The notes under the pieces: generated by a model
Database searches by the model: none
Seen by the model: only the letters and a program-made list of their open reading frames with translations
Told to the model about the DNA's origin: nothing
Position numbers and translations under genes: made by a program
Source: JBARKJ01 sp963698885
GTDB lineage: Bacteria > Nitrospirota > JACRHJ01
NCBI GenBank assembly: GCA_963698885.1
Contig: CAVOSJ010000003.1
Coordinates: forward strand, 124,001 to 188,000
Direction of reading: 5' to 3'
Length of the DNA stretch: 64,000 nucleotides
Part shown: piece by piece, positions 43,976-53,366 of the stretch
Layout of the letters: each line of letters begins with the position of its first letter
Position numbering within the stretch: position 1 is the stretch's first letter

Positions 43976-44822
43976 ATGAAGATAATAGTGACCGGTGCGG
44001 CTGGTATGCTGGGCAGCGATCTCGTCCGAAGGCTTTCTGCCGGGCACGAGGCAATAGGGGTGACCCGACGGGAGTTCGATATAGTTGACGAGCTGAATGT
44101 CCTGAAGACCGTCGCCGAAATCCAGCCGGACTGGGTGATACAATGCGCGGCGTACACCAATGTGGACGGCTGTGAAAAAGAGCCGGACAAAGCATTCAGC
44201 GTGAACGCCGATGGCGCGAGGAATGTCGCGAAAGCCTGTTGGGGCGCGAAATCCAAAATGCTCTACGTCAGCACGGACTATGTGTACGACGGTCAAAAGA
44301 AGGAGCCTTATGTCGAGACGGACCCTGTGGGGCCGCTGAACGTTTATGGACAGTCGAAGCTGAAGGGGGAGCAGGAAGTTTTAAAAATCCTTCCCGATGC
44401 GCTTGATCGTGCGGACTTCCTGGCTCTTCGGCAAGAACGGCCCCAATTTCGTGGAGGCCATACTCTCTCAGGTAGGAAAGAAGGACGAGCTGTCTGTCGT
44501 TTCGGACCAGGTGGGGAACCCGACATATACGGTGGACCTGGCGGATGCCCTGACGAGGCTTGTCGAGGCGGACGCCTCCGGCATTTTCCACGCCGCCAAT
44601 AACGGGCACTGCTCATGGTTTCAGTACGCAAAGGAGATACTTAAGCTCCACGGGGCCAAGGGGATAACGGTGAAGCCTGTTACCACGGCGGAACTCGGAA
44701 GGCCTGCGCTCCGCCCGGCATATTCGGTCATTTCCAAAAAAAAATACGAGGATGTCACCGGTCACCGCCTCAGGGATTGGGAGGAGGCGTTGAAAGATTA
44801 TTTGAAGCACAGAGACAGTTAA
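43976..44822 (+). CDS. rmlD: dTDP-4-dehydrorhamnose reductase, frameshifted
   Basis: About 281 residues once repaired. The N-terminal NAD(P)-binding motif TGAAGMLGSDLVRR and the YGQSKLKGEQEV active site are intact. The first frame goes out of phase after KILPDAL and stops at 44602, while the neighbouring phase gives IVRTSWLFGKNGPNF and the remaining domain to 44822. One surplus base near 44406 explains it. It catalyses the last step to dTDP-rhamnose. Confidence 0.9.
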
Positions 44823-44929
44823 AAGTTCAGAAACACAGTTTAAAACCTTAAGTCCTTGAATCTGTGCTATTCTGTTTTCAAACCAGCGGTTAATTATAGA
44901 CATTTCTTTTATCGGAGGGCCTTTTATAG

Positions 44930-46234
44930 ATGAATATCTGTGTCGTTGGTTCCGGCTACGTCGGGCTTGTTACAGGCGCTTGTTTTGCTGAATTCGGTCT
45001 GAAGGTAACCTGCGTCGATAACGACGAAAAGAAAATAGCCGACCTGAAGCAGGGCATAATACCGATATACGAGCCGGGGCTTGAGGAGATGGTCAAGAAG
45101 AACGTGAAGGAGGGGCATATCTCATTCACTTCCGACCTGGCCGAGGCGGTACGGAAGGCCCTGGTGGTTTTCATCGCCGTGGGGACGCCGCCAAGAGATG
45201 ACGGCTCCGCGGACCTCTCATACGTGGAAAAAGTGGCCGAGAGCATCGCCCAGAACATGAACGGCTATAAGGTGGTGGTAACCAAGAGCACGGTACCCGT
45301 CGGGACGGGGGAGAAAATACGCGCCATAATCAGCCAGAGCCAGCGCGAGAAAGTTGATTTCGATATCGTATCAAACCCGGAGTTCCTTCGCGAAGGTTCC
45401 GCGATAGAGGACTTCATGCACCCGAACAGGGTAGTAATCGGCGCGGACTCCGACCAGGCGATGGCGATTATGAAGGACCTGTACAGCCCGCTCTACCTCA
45501 TCGAGACGCCTTTCGTACTGACGAACGTCGCGACGGCCGAGATGATAAAATACGCCTCCAACGCCTTCCTTGCCACCAAGATATCTTTCATAAACGAGAT
45601 AGCCAACATATGCGAGCTGGTGAGGGCGGACGTGCACAAGGTGGCGGTGGGCATGGGGCTGGACAACCGCATCGGCTCAAAGTTCCTGCATCCGGGCCCC
45701 GGTTTCGGCGGCTCCTGTTTTCCGAAAGATACCCAGGCTATCGTGCAGATAGCCAGGGAGCATGGGTATGATTTCAAGATAGTTCAGGCAGTGCTGGACG
45801 TGAACTACGCACAACGGATGAAGATGGTGGATAAGATACGCGGCGTGCTGAACGGCAGCCTTGCAGGGAAAACCATCGCGGTGCTGGGGCTTTCGTTCAA
45901 GCCGAACACCGACGACATGCGGGACGCGCCTTCCGTGGCCATAATACAGGCCCTTCAAAAAGAAGGCGCCTCCGTCCGCGCATATGACCCGGTGGCGATA
46001 GAAGAGGCTAAAAAATTCCTGCCGGACATCACGTACTGCGACGGCTCTTATTCGTGCGCGGAAGGGGCGGACGCCCTGGTTTTCATGACCGAGTGGAACC
46101 AGTTCAGGATACTGGACCTGCAGAAGCTCAAACACAGCATGAAAAGCCCCATAGTCATAGACCTGAGAAACGTCTACGAGCCGTCGAAGATGAGGGCGGA
46201 AGGTTTCAGATACGCATGCGTCGGCAGGCATTAA
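44930..46234 (+). CDS. ugd: UDP-glucose 6-dehydrogenase
   Basis: A 434-residue NAD-dependent enzyme oxidising UDP-glucose to UDP-glucuronate. N-terminal Rossmann motif VVGSGYVGLVTGACF, catalytic cysteine in GFGGSCFPKDTQAI, and a second nucleotide domain (TIAVLGLSFKPNTDDMRDAP). GGAGG precedes the ATG. It supplies the substrate of the next enzyme, the decarboxylase, 19 bases downstream. Confidence 0.95.
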   Translation: MNICVVGSGYVGLVTGACFAEFGLKVTCVDNDEKKIADLKQGIIPIYEPGLEEMVKKNVKEGHISFTSDLAEAVRKALVVFIAVGTPPRDDGSADLSYVEKVAESIAQNMNGYKVVVTKSTVPVGTGEKIRAIISQSQREKVDFDIVSNPEFLREGSAIEDFMHPNRVVIGADSDQAMAIMKDLYSPLYLIETPFVLTNVATAEMIKYASNAFLATKISFINEIANICELVRADVHKVAVGMGLDNRIGSKFLHPGPGFGGSCFPKDTQAIVQIAREHGYDFKIVQAVLDVNYAQRMKMVDKIRGVLNGSLAGKTIAVLGLSFKPNTDDMRDAPSVAIIQALQKEGASVRAYDPVAIEEAKKFLPDITYCDGSYSCAEGADALVFMTEWNQFRILDLQKLKHSMKSPIVIDLRNVYEPSKMRAEGFRYACVGRH

Positions 46235-46253
46235 AAGCTAAAAGGAGGCTAAG

Positions 46254-47189
46254 TTGGCAAGGATACTTATTACCGGCGGGGCGGGCTTCATAGGCTCTCA
46301 CCTGGCTGACCGGTTTCTGGCGGACGGGCACGAGGTAATCTGCGTTGATAATTTAATCACTGGCGATGTCGCGAACATCTCGCATATCAAGAGCGACAGG
46401 TTCACCTTTATGAAGTACGACGTCACGAATTACCTGTTCGTGGATGGTCCGCTGGACTATATCCTGCATTTCGCTTCTCCGGCATCGCCGATAGATTACC
46501 TGGAACTGCCCATTCAGACGCTGAAGGTCGGTTCCCTGGGTACGCACAAGGCCCTGGGGCTGGCAAAGGAGAAGGGCGCGGTATTCCTTATCGCTTCCAC
46601 CTCCGAAGTCTATGGAGACCCCCTCATCCACCCGCAGACCGAAGACTACTGGGGGAACGTGAACCCCATCGGTCCAAGAGGGGTGTACGATGAAGCAAAG
46701 CGGTTTTCCGAGGCCATGACGATGGGATACCACCGTTACCACGGCTTAAAGACTCGCATCGTACGGATATTCAACACCTACGGCCCCAGAATGAGGATAA
46801 AGGACGGCCGGGCGGTTCCCAATTTCATGTGCCAGGCCCTTAAAAATGAAGATATTACCGTTTACGGCGACGGCTCTCAGACCAGGAGCTTCTGCTACGT
46901 TTCAGACGAAGTTGACGGGATTACAAGGCTTTTGTTCTCGGACGTGGACACGCCGGTAAATATCGGGAACCCTGCGGAGATGAGCGTGCTCCAGATGGCG
47001 GAGACGATTGTTAAAATTACCGGCTCCAAGAGCAAAATCATATTCAAGCCTCTGCCGGAGGACGACCCGAAGGTCCGCCAGCCGGACATAACCAAGGCAA
47101 AAGAACTGCTTGGCTGGGAGCCGAAGGTGGGGCTTGAGGAAGGTTTAAGCAAGACACTCGAGTATTTCAAGAAAAAATTGGGTGTATAG
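46254..47189 (+). CDS. UDP-glucuronate decarboxylase (UDP-xylose synthase)
   Basis: A 311-residue extended short-chain dehydrogenase. NAD motif ITGGAGFIGSHLADRF, SASTSEVYGDPLIHPQ-type active site (ASTSEVYGDPLIHP) and GVYDEAKRFSEAMTM, matching UXS enzymes that convert UDP-glucuronate to UDP-xylose. TTG start with AAAGGAGG upstream. Together with Ugd it provides pentose for LPS or exopolysaccharide. Confidence 0.93.
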   Translation: MARILITGGAGFIGSHLADRFLADGHEVICVDNLITGDVANISHIKSDRFTFMKYDVTNYLFVDGPLDYILHFASPASPIDYLELPIQTLKVGSLGTHKALGLAKEKGAVFLIASTSEVYGDPLIHPQTEDYWGNVNPIGPRGVYDEAKRFSEAMTMGYHRYHGLKTRIVRIFNTYGPRMRIKDGRAVPNFMCQALKNEDITVYGDGSQTRSFCYVSDEVDGITRLLFSDVDTPVNIGNPAEMSVLQMAETIVKITGSKSKIIFKPLPEDDPKVRQPDITKAKELLGWEPKVGLEEGLSKTLEYFKKKLGV

Positions 47190-47210
47190 GGGGCGGAGTT
47201 CAAACACTTT

Positions 47211-47804
47211 ATGCGAAATTTTTTTTTAATCGCACTTCTTTTCGTTATTACGGCGACTCACGCCTTCGCAGCGGACCCGGATCCTAAAGACATCATCCTC
47301 AGAAGCCCGTATGAAATCGGCTTCTTAGCCGGGTACGGCTGGGCTTTGGACCACCATGGCGTCCAGCCGTGCATAGAGCACGCGGTATTCATGCCGTCGC
47401 TATCCATTCTCCTGACAAAAAAAGAAATGGGGACTTCTTTTTTCCGGGGACTGGTCGAGTACCAGGCGGAGCCGGTGGTGGGGGTGATAACGCACCCGAA
47501 CGGAAAGGTTGAGGCGGGGCTTTCGTTTGCCGGTTTCAAGTATAACTTCACCGCCCTTCAAAGCAGGTGGTCGCCTTATTCGACCTTTGGCTTTGGGGCG
47601 ATTTACGAGCCGATAGGGCACCGGGTGCAGGGGACAGATTTCAATTTCATAATCCAGACCGGGCTCGGAGCGCAGTATTTCTTAGACGATAAACGGGCCA
47701 TAAACGTTCAGTGCCGCTACCGGCACATCTCCAACGCCACTATAAAAACCCCCAACTCGAGCATCAATTCGATCTTCCTGCTTGGCGGGCTTTCCTTTTT
47801 TTGA
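47211..47804 (+). CDS. PagL-like lipid A 3-O-deacylase (acyloxyacyl hydrolase family)
   Basis: A 197-residue outer-membrane barrel protein with a signal peptide (NFFLIALLFVITATHAFA). The catalytic HxSNA motif is RYRHISNATIKTPN near the C-terminus. The residue that is Glu in Pseudomonas PagL is Asn here, a change that other acyloxyacyl-hydrolase members also seem to carry. It probably removes the 3-O-acyl chain of lipid A. The end overlaps the converging H-NOX-like gene by 41 bases. Confidence 0.82.
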   Translation: MRNFFLIALLFVITATHAFAADPDPKDIILRSPYEIGFLAGYGWALDHHGVQPCIEHAVFMPSLSILLTKKEMGTSFFRGLVEYQAEPVVGVITHPNGKVEAGLSFAGFKYNFTALQSRWSPYSTFGFGAIYEPIGHRVQGTDFNFIIQTGLGAQYFLDDKRAINVQCRYRHISNATIKTPNSSINSIFLLGGLSFF

Positions 47805-48346
47805 TTTCGCATTCCGGGAAAATTATGATGAATATATTCGAAGGGCCGGTAAATATCCGCAGGTCTTCGTCATAGAATTTCGCCACGCCGCTGACCATGC
47901 CTTTAAAGAGATAGTAAGGCAGGGTTTTCCATTCGTCGAAGCCGACGCAGCTCAGCATCAGCGTGTCCTCGTCCTTCCAGCTATAATGAAAAAACGGGAG
48001 GGGTCTCGCTGCCGGCAGGGGACGACGAGTGTATTTCGTTTAATTTTAATAGAAAAGCTCTGGAGTTGTTTATATCCGCTCCGAGATAGGGCGTAATCTT
48101 GGGGATATAATGCCTGAACCAGTGCTCGCCGTAAACCTCCGCAGTTTCGCCGAGTGGAATATTTAATGTTCTGCAAAGGTTTTCCAGTACTTCCAGCAGG
48201 GTCTTTGCCGGGATTTCAGGCGAGTCCAAGACTGAAAAATTGGTTATGCCGGAATGCATTAAGATCTTCTCCAGTGAATCCTCACCGACTTTTGCGGCCA
48301 ACACGTCTTTCATCCCGTTCAGCATTCCTCCGAGTAATTCCTTCAT
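47764..48346 (-). CDS. H-NOX-like heme-binding domain protein, frameshifted, lacking YxSxR
   Basis: About 193 residues once repaired. It starts MKELLGGMLNGMKDVLAAKV. YGEHWFRHY and RAFLLKLNEIHSSSPAG match the H-NOX fold, with the proximal histidine in NEIHSS. The open frame stops at 47981; one surplus base in the A6 run at 47989-47994 breaks it, and the corrected phase reads PVFHYSWKDEDTLML. The heme-propionate YxSxR motif is replaced (CVGFD). It may be a NO/redox sensor. No kinase or cyclase partner is adjacent. Confidence 0.6.
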
Positions 48347-48401
48347 CGTTCTCCTTTCTTTGGTTTCATTCTCATTAAATAATTAAAATCAATTAATATT
48401 A

Positions 48402-48429
48402 AATATAGTACATTTAATATTTTTGTCAA
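48402..48429 (-). promoter_or_regulatory. Promoter for the H-NOX-like gene
   Basis: On the minus strand, TTGACA (48429-48424) and TATATT (48407-48402) are 16 bases apart in a very AT-rich region; the gene start has AAAGGAG. Confidence 0.55.
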
Positions 48430-48512
48430 ATAAAATAAAAATATTAGTTTTATTTATTTTTGCATATTTCATTTGAGAATATGTAAAAAGATATGCCGAA
48501 AGTATTTTTTTA

Positions 48513-48541
48513 TTAAAAAAATTATGTTGTTATGATATAAT
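48513..48541 (+). promoter_or_regulatory. Extended -10 promoter for the CorC/HlyC-type gene
   Basis: TTAAAA (48513-48518), a 17-base spacer, and TGATATAAT (TATAAT at 48536-48541). The leader to the ATG at 48616 would be about 70 bases. Confidence 0.5.
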
Positions 48542-48562
48542 TCTAAAATCGCGGCAAGGGAT

Positions 48563-48593
48563 GGGGCGTAAGATTTTGCGCCCCTTCGTTTTT
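48563..48593 (+). promoter_or_regulatory. Hairpin in the leader of the CorC/HlyC-type gene
   Basis: GGGGCG (48563-48568) pairs with CGCCCC (48579-48584), followed by TTCGTTTTT. It lies between the promoter and the start, so it may act as an attenuator. No known riboswitch was recognised. Confidence 0.45.
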
Positions 48594-48615
48594 AGGAAAA
48601 TGGCAAGAGGAGTAA

Positions 48616-49884
48616 ATGGAATCGCTGGCAATCCCCCCCGTTCTAAGCATTATAATCATCATAATATGTGTTTTGTTCGTGGCCTTTTTCTCCAGTTCCG
48701 AGGCGGCGTTAATCTCGGTCAACCGTCTTCGGATAAGAAGCATGGTGGAAAAAGGGAACCTGAACGCCAAAGCGGTCCAGAGGATCAGGGACGAGCACGG
48801 CAGGCTTTTCGGTACCATACTCCTTACGGAAAACTTCTTTATAATCCTGGCATCCTCCCTGGGCACCGCCCTCGCTATATCTCTTTTCCCGGCATACCGG
48901 CCCGTAACGGTGATCGCCTCGGTCGTAATGACGGTCTTCATCGTCATGTTCGGCGAGATAACTCCAAAGACATTTGCCGCCTCCAACGCCTCGAAGGTGG
49001 CGCTTATAGTTGCGAGGCCGATGGAGTTTATCATATCCGTGATGCACCCCATCGTCTGGGTTTTTACCAGCGTTACCTATACTATCATCAGGCTGTTGGG
49101 CGGAAAGGTGGAGAAATCGCCTTTCGTGACCGAGGACGAGATAAAGGCTATAATATCCATAGGGCAGGAGGAGGGCGCGCTGGACGTGGAGGAGAAGGCA
49201 ATGCTCCACAAGGTTTTCGAATTCGGCGATACGCTGGCTCTTGAGGCCATGCGCCCGAGGACGGAGATAGTCTCTATCCCTAACGACGCGAAGGTCTCGG
49301 AGGCGCTTTCCCTCGTGGCGGAGCACGGGCATTCACGTTATCCGGTAATCGAGGAATCCGTGGACGAGGTGCAGGGCGTCCTTTATGTAAAAGACCTGGT
49401 TATCGCATTATCCCGCGGCGAACTGGATGAAAATGATACAATAAAAAGGATGGTCCGGCCGGCTTATTTCATCCCGGAGACAAAGAGGGTCCGGGAACTC
49501 CTGACCGAGATGCAGGACCAGAAGATTCAGATGGTGATTGTGATAGACGAGTACGGCGGCACGGCCGGGCTTATAACGCTCGAAGACCTGCTGGAGGAAA
49601 TAGTCGGCTCCATCCATGACGAGTTCGACAGGGAGGAGAGCGAGGTCCAGATAGTCGACGAGAAAAATTTCGTAGTATCCGGAGCCGCCGACCTTGACGA
49701 AGTAAGCCATGAGACGGGGATAAACATCCAGTCGAAGGACTTTAATACCATCGGAGGCTTCGTCTTCGGGCTTTTCGGCAGGATGCCCCACCCGGGCGAG
49801 ACCCTGAAATACAAAGAACTGAAATTTGAAGTGCTGGAGATGGACGAAAGGAAGATTGGAAGCGTAAAAATCACGAAACCGTAA
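48616..49884 (+). CDS. Hemolysin/CorC family transmembrane protein (DUF21-CBS-CorC)
   Basis: A 422-residue protein. A DUF21 membrane domain with four helices (about 1-150) is followed by two CBS domains (about 205-330, with MRPRTEIVSIPNDAKVSEAL and EYGGTAGLITLEDLLEEIVG) and a C-terminal CorC_HlyC domain (about 340-420). Members act in magnesium and cobalt efflux. AAGAGG precedes the ATG. The leader hairpin could make it respond to conditions. Confidence 0.92.
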   Translation: MESLAIPPVLSIIIIIICVLFVAFFSSSEAALISVNRLRIRSMVEKGNLNAKAVQRIRDEHGRLFGTILLTENFFIILASSLGTALAISLFPAYRPVTVIASVVMTVFIVMFGEITPKTFAASNASKVALIVARPMEFIISVMHPIVWVFTSVTYTIIRLLGGKVEKSPFVTEDEIKAIISIGQEEGALDVEEKAMLHKVFEFGDTLALEAMRPRTEIVSIPNDAKVSEALSLVAEHGHSRYPVIEESVDEVQGVLYVKDLVIALSRGELDENDTIKRMVRPAYFIPETKRVRELLTEMQDQKIQMVIVIDEYGGTAGLITLEDLLEEIVGSIHDEFDREESEVQIVDEKNFVVSGAADLDEVSHETGINIQSKDFNTIGGFVFGLFGRMPHPGETLKYKELKFEVLEMDERKIGSVKITKP

Positions 49885-49902
49885 GTCAAAAAGGAGGCGG
49901 CT

Positions 49903-50835
49903 TTGCAGAAAAGAAACAAAATAACGGTAATCGGCGCCGGTAATGTCGGAGCCACGGTGGCCCAGAAAATTCTGGAAATGCGCCTGGGCGACGTGGCGCT
50001 GGTGGATATGGTGGATGGATTGGCCCAGGGAAAAGGCCTCGACCTCCTGGAGTCCGCGCCGATTGTGGGGATAAGCGGAGATATCATCGGGACGAACACC
50101 TATGAAGAAACCGCCGGCTCGGACCTTATAATCATCACGGCCGGGATGGCCAGGAAGCCCGGAATGAGCAGAGACGACCTGCTTGCCGCGAACGTAAAAA
50201 TTGTCTCCGAAGTCACGAAGGCCGCCGCGCCTCTCTCACCCGACGCCAAGATAATAGTCGTGACCAACCCCATGGACGTTATGGCATACGTGGCCTGGAA
50301 GGTCAGCGGCTTCTCCAAGGAGCGCGTCATCGGGATGGGGGGCGTACTCGACGGCGCAAGGTTCCGGACATTCATCTCCATCGAGCTTGGCATCTCCGCG
50401 GACAGCATCCAGGCGTTCGTCCTGGGCGGGCATGGCGACCAGATGCTCCCGCTTCCCCGTTATACCACCGTCGCCGGAATACCTATTACCGAACTGATGG
50501 ACCAGGAGTCGATCGACTCCGTCGTGGAGAGGACCAGGAACGGCGGAGCGGAGATAGTCTCGTTGCTCAAGACCGGCAGCGCCTATTATGCCCCGGCCGC
50601 GGCCGCCGCTGCCATGGCGCAGGCTATACTCCTTGACCAGAAGAGGATACTGTCCTGTTCCGTCCTCCTGGAAGGAGAGTATAAGGTCTCCGGTGCGTTC
50701 ACCGGCGTGCCGGTTATCCTGGGCATGGACGGCGTGGAGGAGATACTCCAGGTTACGCTCACGGAAGAGGAGCGCGAGGCCTTCGACAAGTCTGTCGAGG
50801 CGGTCAAGAAGGGCCAGGAAACTACCGGCTTCTGA
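49903..50835 (+). CDS. mdh: Malate dehydrogenase
   Basis: A 310-residue LDH-like NAD-dependent enzyme. The NAD motif VIGAGNVGATVA is followed by an Asp (VALVDM). The substrate loop MARKPGMSRDDLL and catalytic histidine region GGHGDQMLPL fit malate dehydrogenase. TTG start at 49903 with GGAGG upstream. It shares a base with the methyltransferase start (TGATG), so central metabolism is coupled to the biosynthetic operon downstream. Confidence 0.94.
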   Translation: MQKRNKITVIGAGNVGATVAQKILEMRLGDVALVDMVDGLAQGKGLDLLESAPIVGISGDIIGTNTYEETAGSDLIIITAGMARKPGMSRDDLLAANVKIVSEVTKAAAPLSPDAKIIVVTNPMDVMAYVAWKVSGFSKERVIGMGGVLDGARFRTFISIELGISADSIQAFVLGGHGDQMLPLPRYTTVAGIPITELMDQESIDSVVERTRNGGAEIVSLLKTGSAYYAPAAAAAAMAQAILLDQKRILSCSVLLEGEYKVSGAFTGVPVILGMDGVEEILQVTLTEEEREAFDKSVEAVKKGQETTGF

Positions 50836-51626
50836 TGTTCGCGCCCCGCAGGCGTACAGACCCGGAACTACTCGACCTGCCGCCCGAGGCGCAGGATGAG
50901 CGTCAGCTTTCAGGCAGTCTGATGGACATCCGGCAGGTGAACCTGCGGCTGGGAGGGATAAATTCCGCCCTGCGCGATTTAGGCCTCGTCCTCGACCACA
51001 TGGAGGAAAAAGGAAAAAGTGGGGCAGAATGGCTGAATAAAGGTGCAAAAAATACTACCAAGTGGGGCTTGGAAGGCAAAAATAGGGCCGGGCGGGATCT
51101 GAAAATTCTGGATGTCGCCGCTGGCTCGGCGGACGTAACCGCCGCGATGGCAAGCCATGCCGGGAAGAGGGGATTCAAGGTACTTGCCGTGGCGGCAGAT
51201 TTGAATTTAGCCGTCCTCGGGCAAGGGAGGGCCTGGAACCGTGAGTTTCATGAAATTTCATACGCTCTGGCGAACGGGCTCAAACTCCCTTTTCCCGACA
51301 ATAGCTTCGATATAGTCCACTGCTCTTTAGTGCTGCACCATCTGAGCGAGGAAGACGCGGTACATTTCCTGAGGGAGATGGCGCGGGTTTCACGTTTTGC
51401 CGTAATCGCGGGGGACCTGAGGCGAAACCTTATCCCCTGGGCGCTTATCTGGGTAATCTCCAGGCTCTTCACGAGCAATAAGTACACCCGCTATGACGGG
51501 CCGTTATCCGTCCTCAGGTCCTTTACTCCCTGCGAAATGAAAGAGCTCGCCAAGGCTTCGGGATTAAAGGAATTCAGGGTCAGAAGACGGCATTTCTGGA
51601 GGATGTCCCTTGTGGGGTTCATCTGA
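50835..51626 (+). CDS. Class I SAM-dependent methyltransferase
   Basis: A 263-residue methyltransferase. Motif I is LKILDVAAGSADVTAAMA (about 93-110), followed by the acidic ADLN, and PFPDNSFDIVHCSLVLHHL (about 150-168) is the UbiE-like post-motif region. An N-terminal extension (about 1-75) is unusual. It probably methylates a quinone, polyketide or lipid-type substrate. The ATG overlaps the mdh stop, and the stop overlaps the next start. Confidence 0.85.
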   Translation: MFAPRRRTDPELLDLPPEAQDERQLSGSLMDIRQVNLRLGGINSALRDLGLVLDHMEEKGKSGAEWLNKGAKNTTKWGLEGKNRAGRDLKILDVAAGSADVTAAMASHAGKRGFKVLAVAADLNLAVLGQGRAWNREFHEISYALANGLKLPFPDNSFDIVHCSLVLHHLSEEDAVHFLREMARVSRFAVIAGDLRRNLIPWALIWVISRLFTSNKYTRYDGPLSVLRSFTPCEMKELAKASGLKEFRVRRRHFWRMSLVGFI

Positions 51627-52856
51627 TGCCCGATCTAAAATTTTCCGTCGCGGCCTGCTTCGAGGAAGGATTTTTAGAGGGACTTTCCGGGTTGCCGGTC
51701 TCGGAGCTTTTCGGCAAGCTCCCCTCAGACCCTGTCGGCGGCGGCAGGGCCTCGTTCATGCTCTCGCCCCTCTCGGCCCGCGCGCTTCGCAGGTATATTG
51801 AAACCGCGAAGAAAAAAGGCATCGGTTTCAACTACCTCTTAAACGCCGCCTGCATGGACAATATGGAGTACACGCGCAAAGGCCAGAAGGCCCTGCGGGG
51901 TGCGCTGGATTTCGCGGAGTCGCATAGGCGCCCGGAGCGTTACGATATCCCTGCCCTCGATCCTGCCTGTGATAAAGCGGCATAACCCCTCACTGGCGGT
52001 CAGAGTGGGGGTTTATGCGCGGGTGGATTCCATTGCCAAGGCGAAGTTCTGGGAGGAGATGGGCGCGGACTGCATTACTCTGGAGTCCATCTCCGTGAAC
52101 AGGAACTTTAAGTTATTGGCGGCGATCCGAAAAGCGGTAGCTCTGGAGCTTCAGCTTATCGCGAATTCCAACTGCCTGATGTTCTGCCCGCTATCCGGCC
52201 AGCACATGGTAAACCTGTCCCACGCCTCCCAGAAAGGGCACCGGAGCGGCGGTTTTATGATAGACTGGTGCGCCCTCAAGTGCTCTTATCTCAAGCTCCG
52301 GGACCCGGTGAACTACCTGCGTTCGGAATTCATCCGCCCGGAGGACCTGGGACAATACCGGGTTTTAGGTTATAATAACTTTAAGATACTCGAACGGGGC
52401 GCTCCGGCGGCGGCTATGCTGAAAAGGATACGGGCATACGCCGGGGGAAGCTTCGAGGGAAACTTGCTGGACCTCATCCAGCCCTATGGCTATAAAGACA
52501 AGCCGTCGGGCGGCATTAAAAAGGCCGCGCATTTCTGGAAATATTTTTTCCGCCCCGGAGATGTCAAGCTCACGAGGCTTATGAAAATAAGGGAGCTCGC
52601 GCTAAAGCGCGGACTTCTTGGGTCTCCGGAAGGCGAGCCGGTTTATATCGACAATAAAAAGCTGGACGGTTTTTTAGATGGGTTCAGGGATAAAGACTGC
52701 CGTACGACCGACTGTTCCAACTGCGGTCACTGCGAGCGTTACATGCATAAGGCCGTAAGGGTCGAGAAAGAGTTCAGGACCGGAGTCCTGGAGGAGTACG
52801 GCAAAATTTTTGACGATATGGATTCCGGGCGGACTTGGGGAATAGAGCGTGGGTGA
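51626..52856 (+). CDS. U32 family peptidase-like (UbiU/V-type) protein, frameshifted
   Basis: About 409 residues once repaired. The TIM-barrel region reads LAVRVGVYARVDSIAKAKF, then GADCITLESISVNR, and Fe-S-type cysteines are visible in NSNCLMFCPLSG and WCALKCSYLK. The first frame goes wrong after GALDFAES near 51920-51923 and stops at 51985; removing one base gives IGARSVTISLPSILPVIK. U32 members include peptidases and O2-independent hydroxylases such as UbiU/UbiV. Its place beside a cyclase and ketosynthase suggests hydroxylation of an aromatic intermediate. Confidence 0.83.
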
Positions 52857-52892
52857 CAGGCGGAAAGAACGTGGAGACGAGGGGAGGATGCC

Positions 52893-53366
52893 GTGTTCAC
52901 TGAAAATTCCATCAGCATAAACGCGCCGGCGGAGGATGTTTATGATCTTGCGTGGGACGTTCTGAAATGGCCGGCGAGACTCCCGCATTACCGGCGGGTG
53001 ACGCTCCTTAAAGAAGAGGGAGACCACCGGGTGGTGGAGATGGCGGCGAGCCGGAACGGCATACCTGTTAGCTGGATATCCATCCAGAAACCTCTGCCGG
53101 AGATGGGTAAGATAATCTTCCGGCATATCGGCGGCCCCACCATCGGGATGTACGTGGAATGGATTATCAAAGAGAAGACGACGGAGCGGGGCAAGGTAAC
53201 GCAGGTCAGGATAATCCATGAGTTCGACCCCGATTGGGGGCCTGTACTGGGGCCGTTTGTAGCAAAATATATCGTCGGCCGTTTCTTCGTCCATAACATC
53301 GCTTCAAAGACACTGAAAAAAATAAAGGAAATCGCCGAAAACGGCAGGAGACAGCAAGTTGGCTGA
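52893..53366 (+). CDS. SRPBCC family protein (polyketide cyclase/aromatase-like)
   Basis: A 157-residue START-fold protein (MFTENSISINAPAEDVYDLA, then VLKWPARLPHYRRVTLLKEE, and RNGIPVSWISIQKPLPE). It resembles aromatase/cyclases of type II polyketide pathways, whose barrel binds a poly-keto chain. GTG start with GGAGG upstream. It overlaps the ketosynthase by 8 bases, a strong sign that the two act together. Confidence 0.82.
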   Translation: MFTENSISINAPAEDVYDLAWDVLKWPARLPHYRRVTLLKEEGDHRVVEMAASRNGIPVSWISIQKPLPEMGKIIFRHIGGPTIGMYVEWIIKEKTTERGKVTQVRIIHEFDPDWGPVLGPFVAKYIVGRFFVHNIASKTLKKIKEIAENGRRQQVG

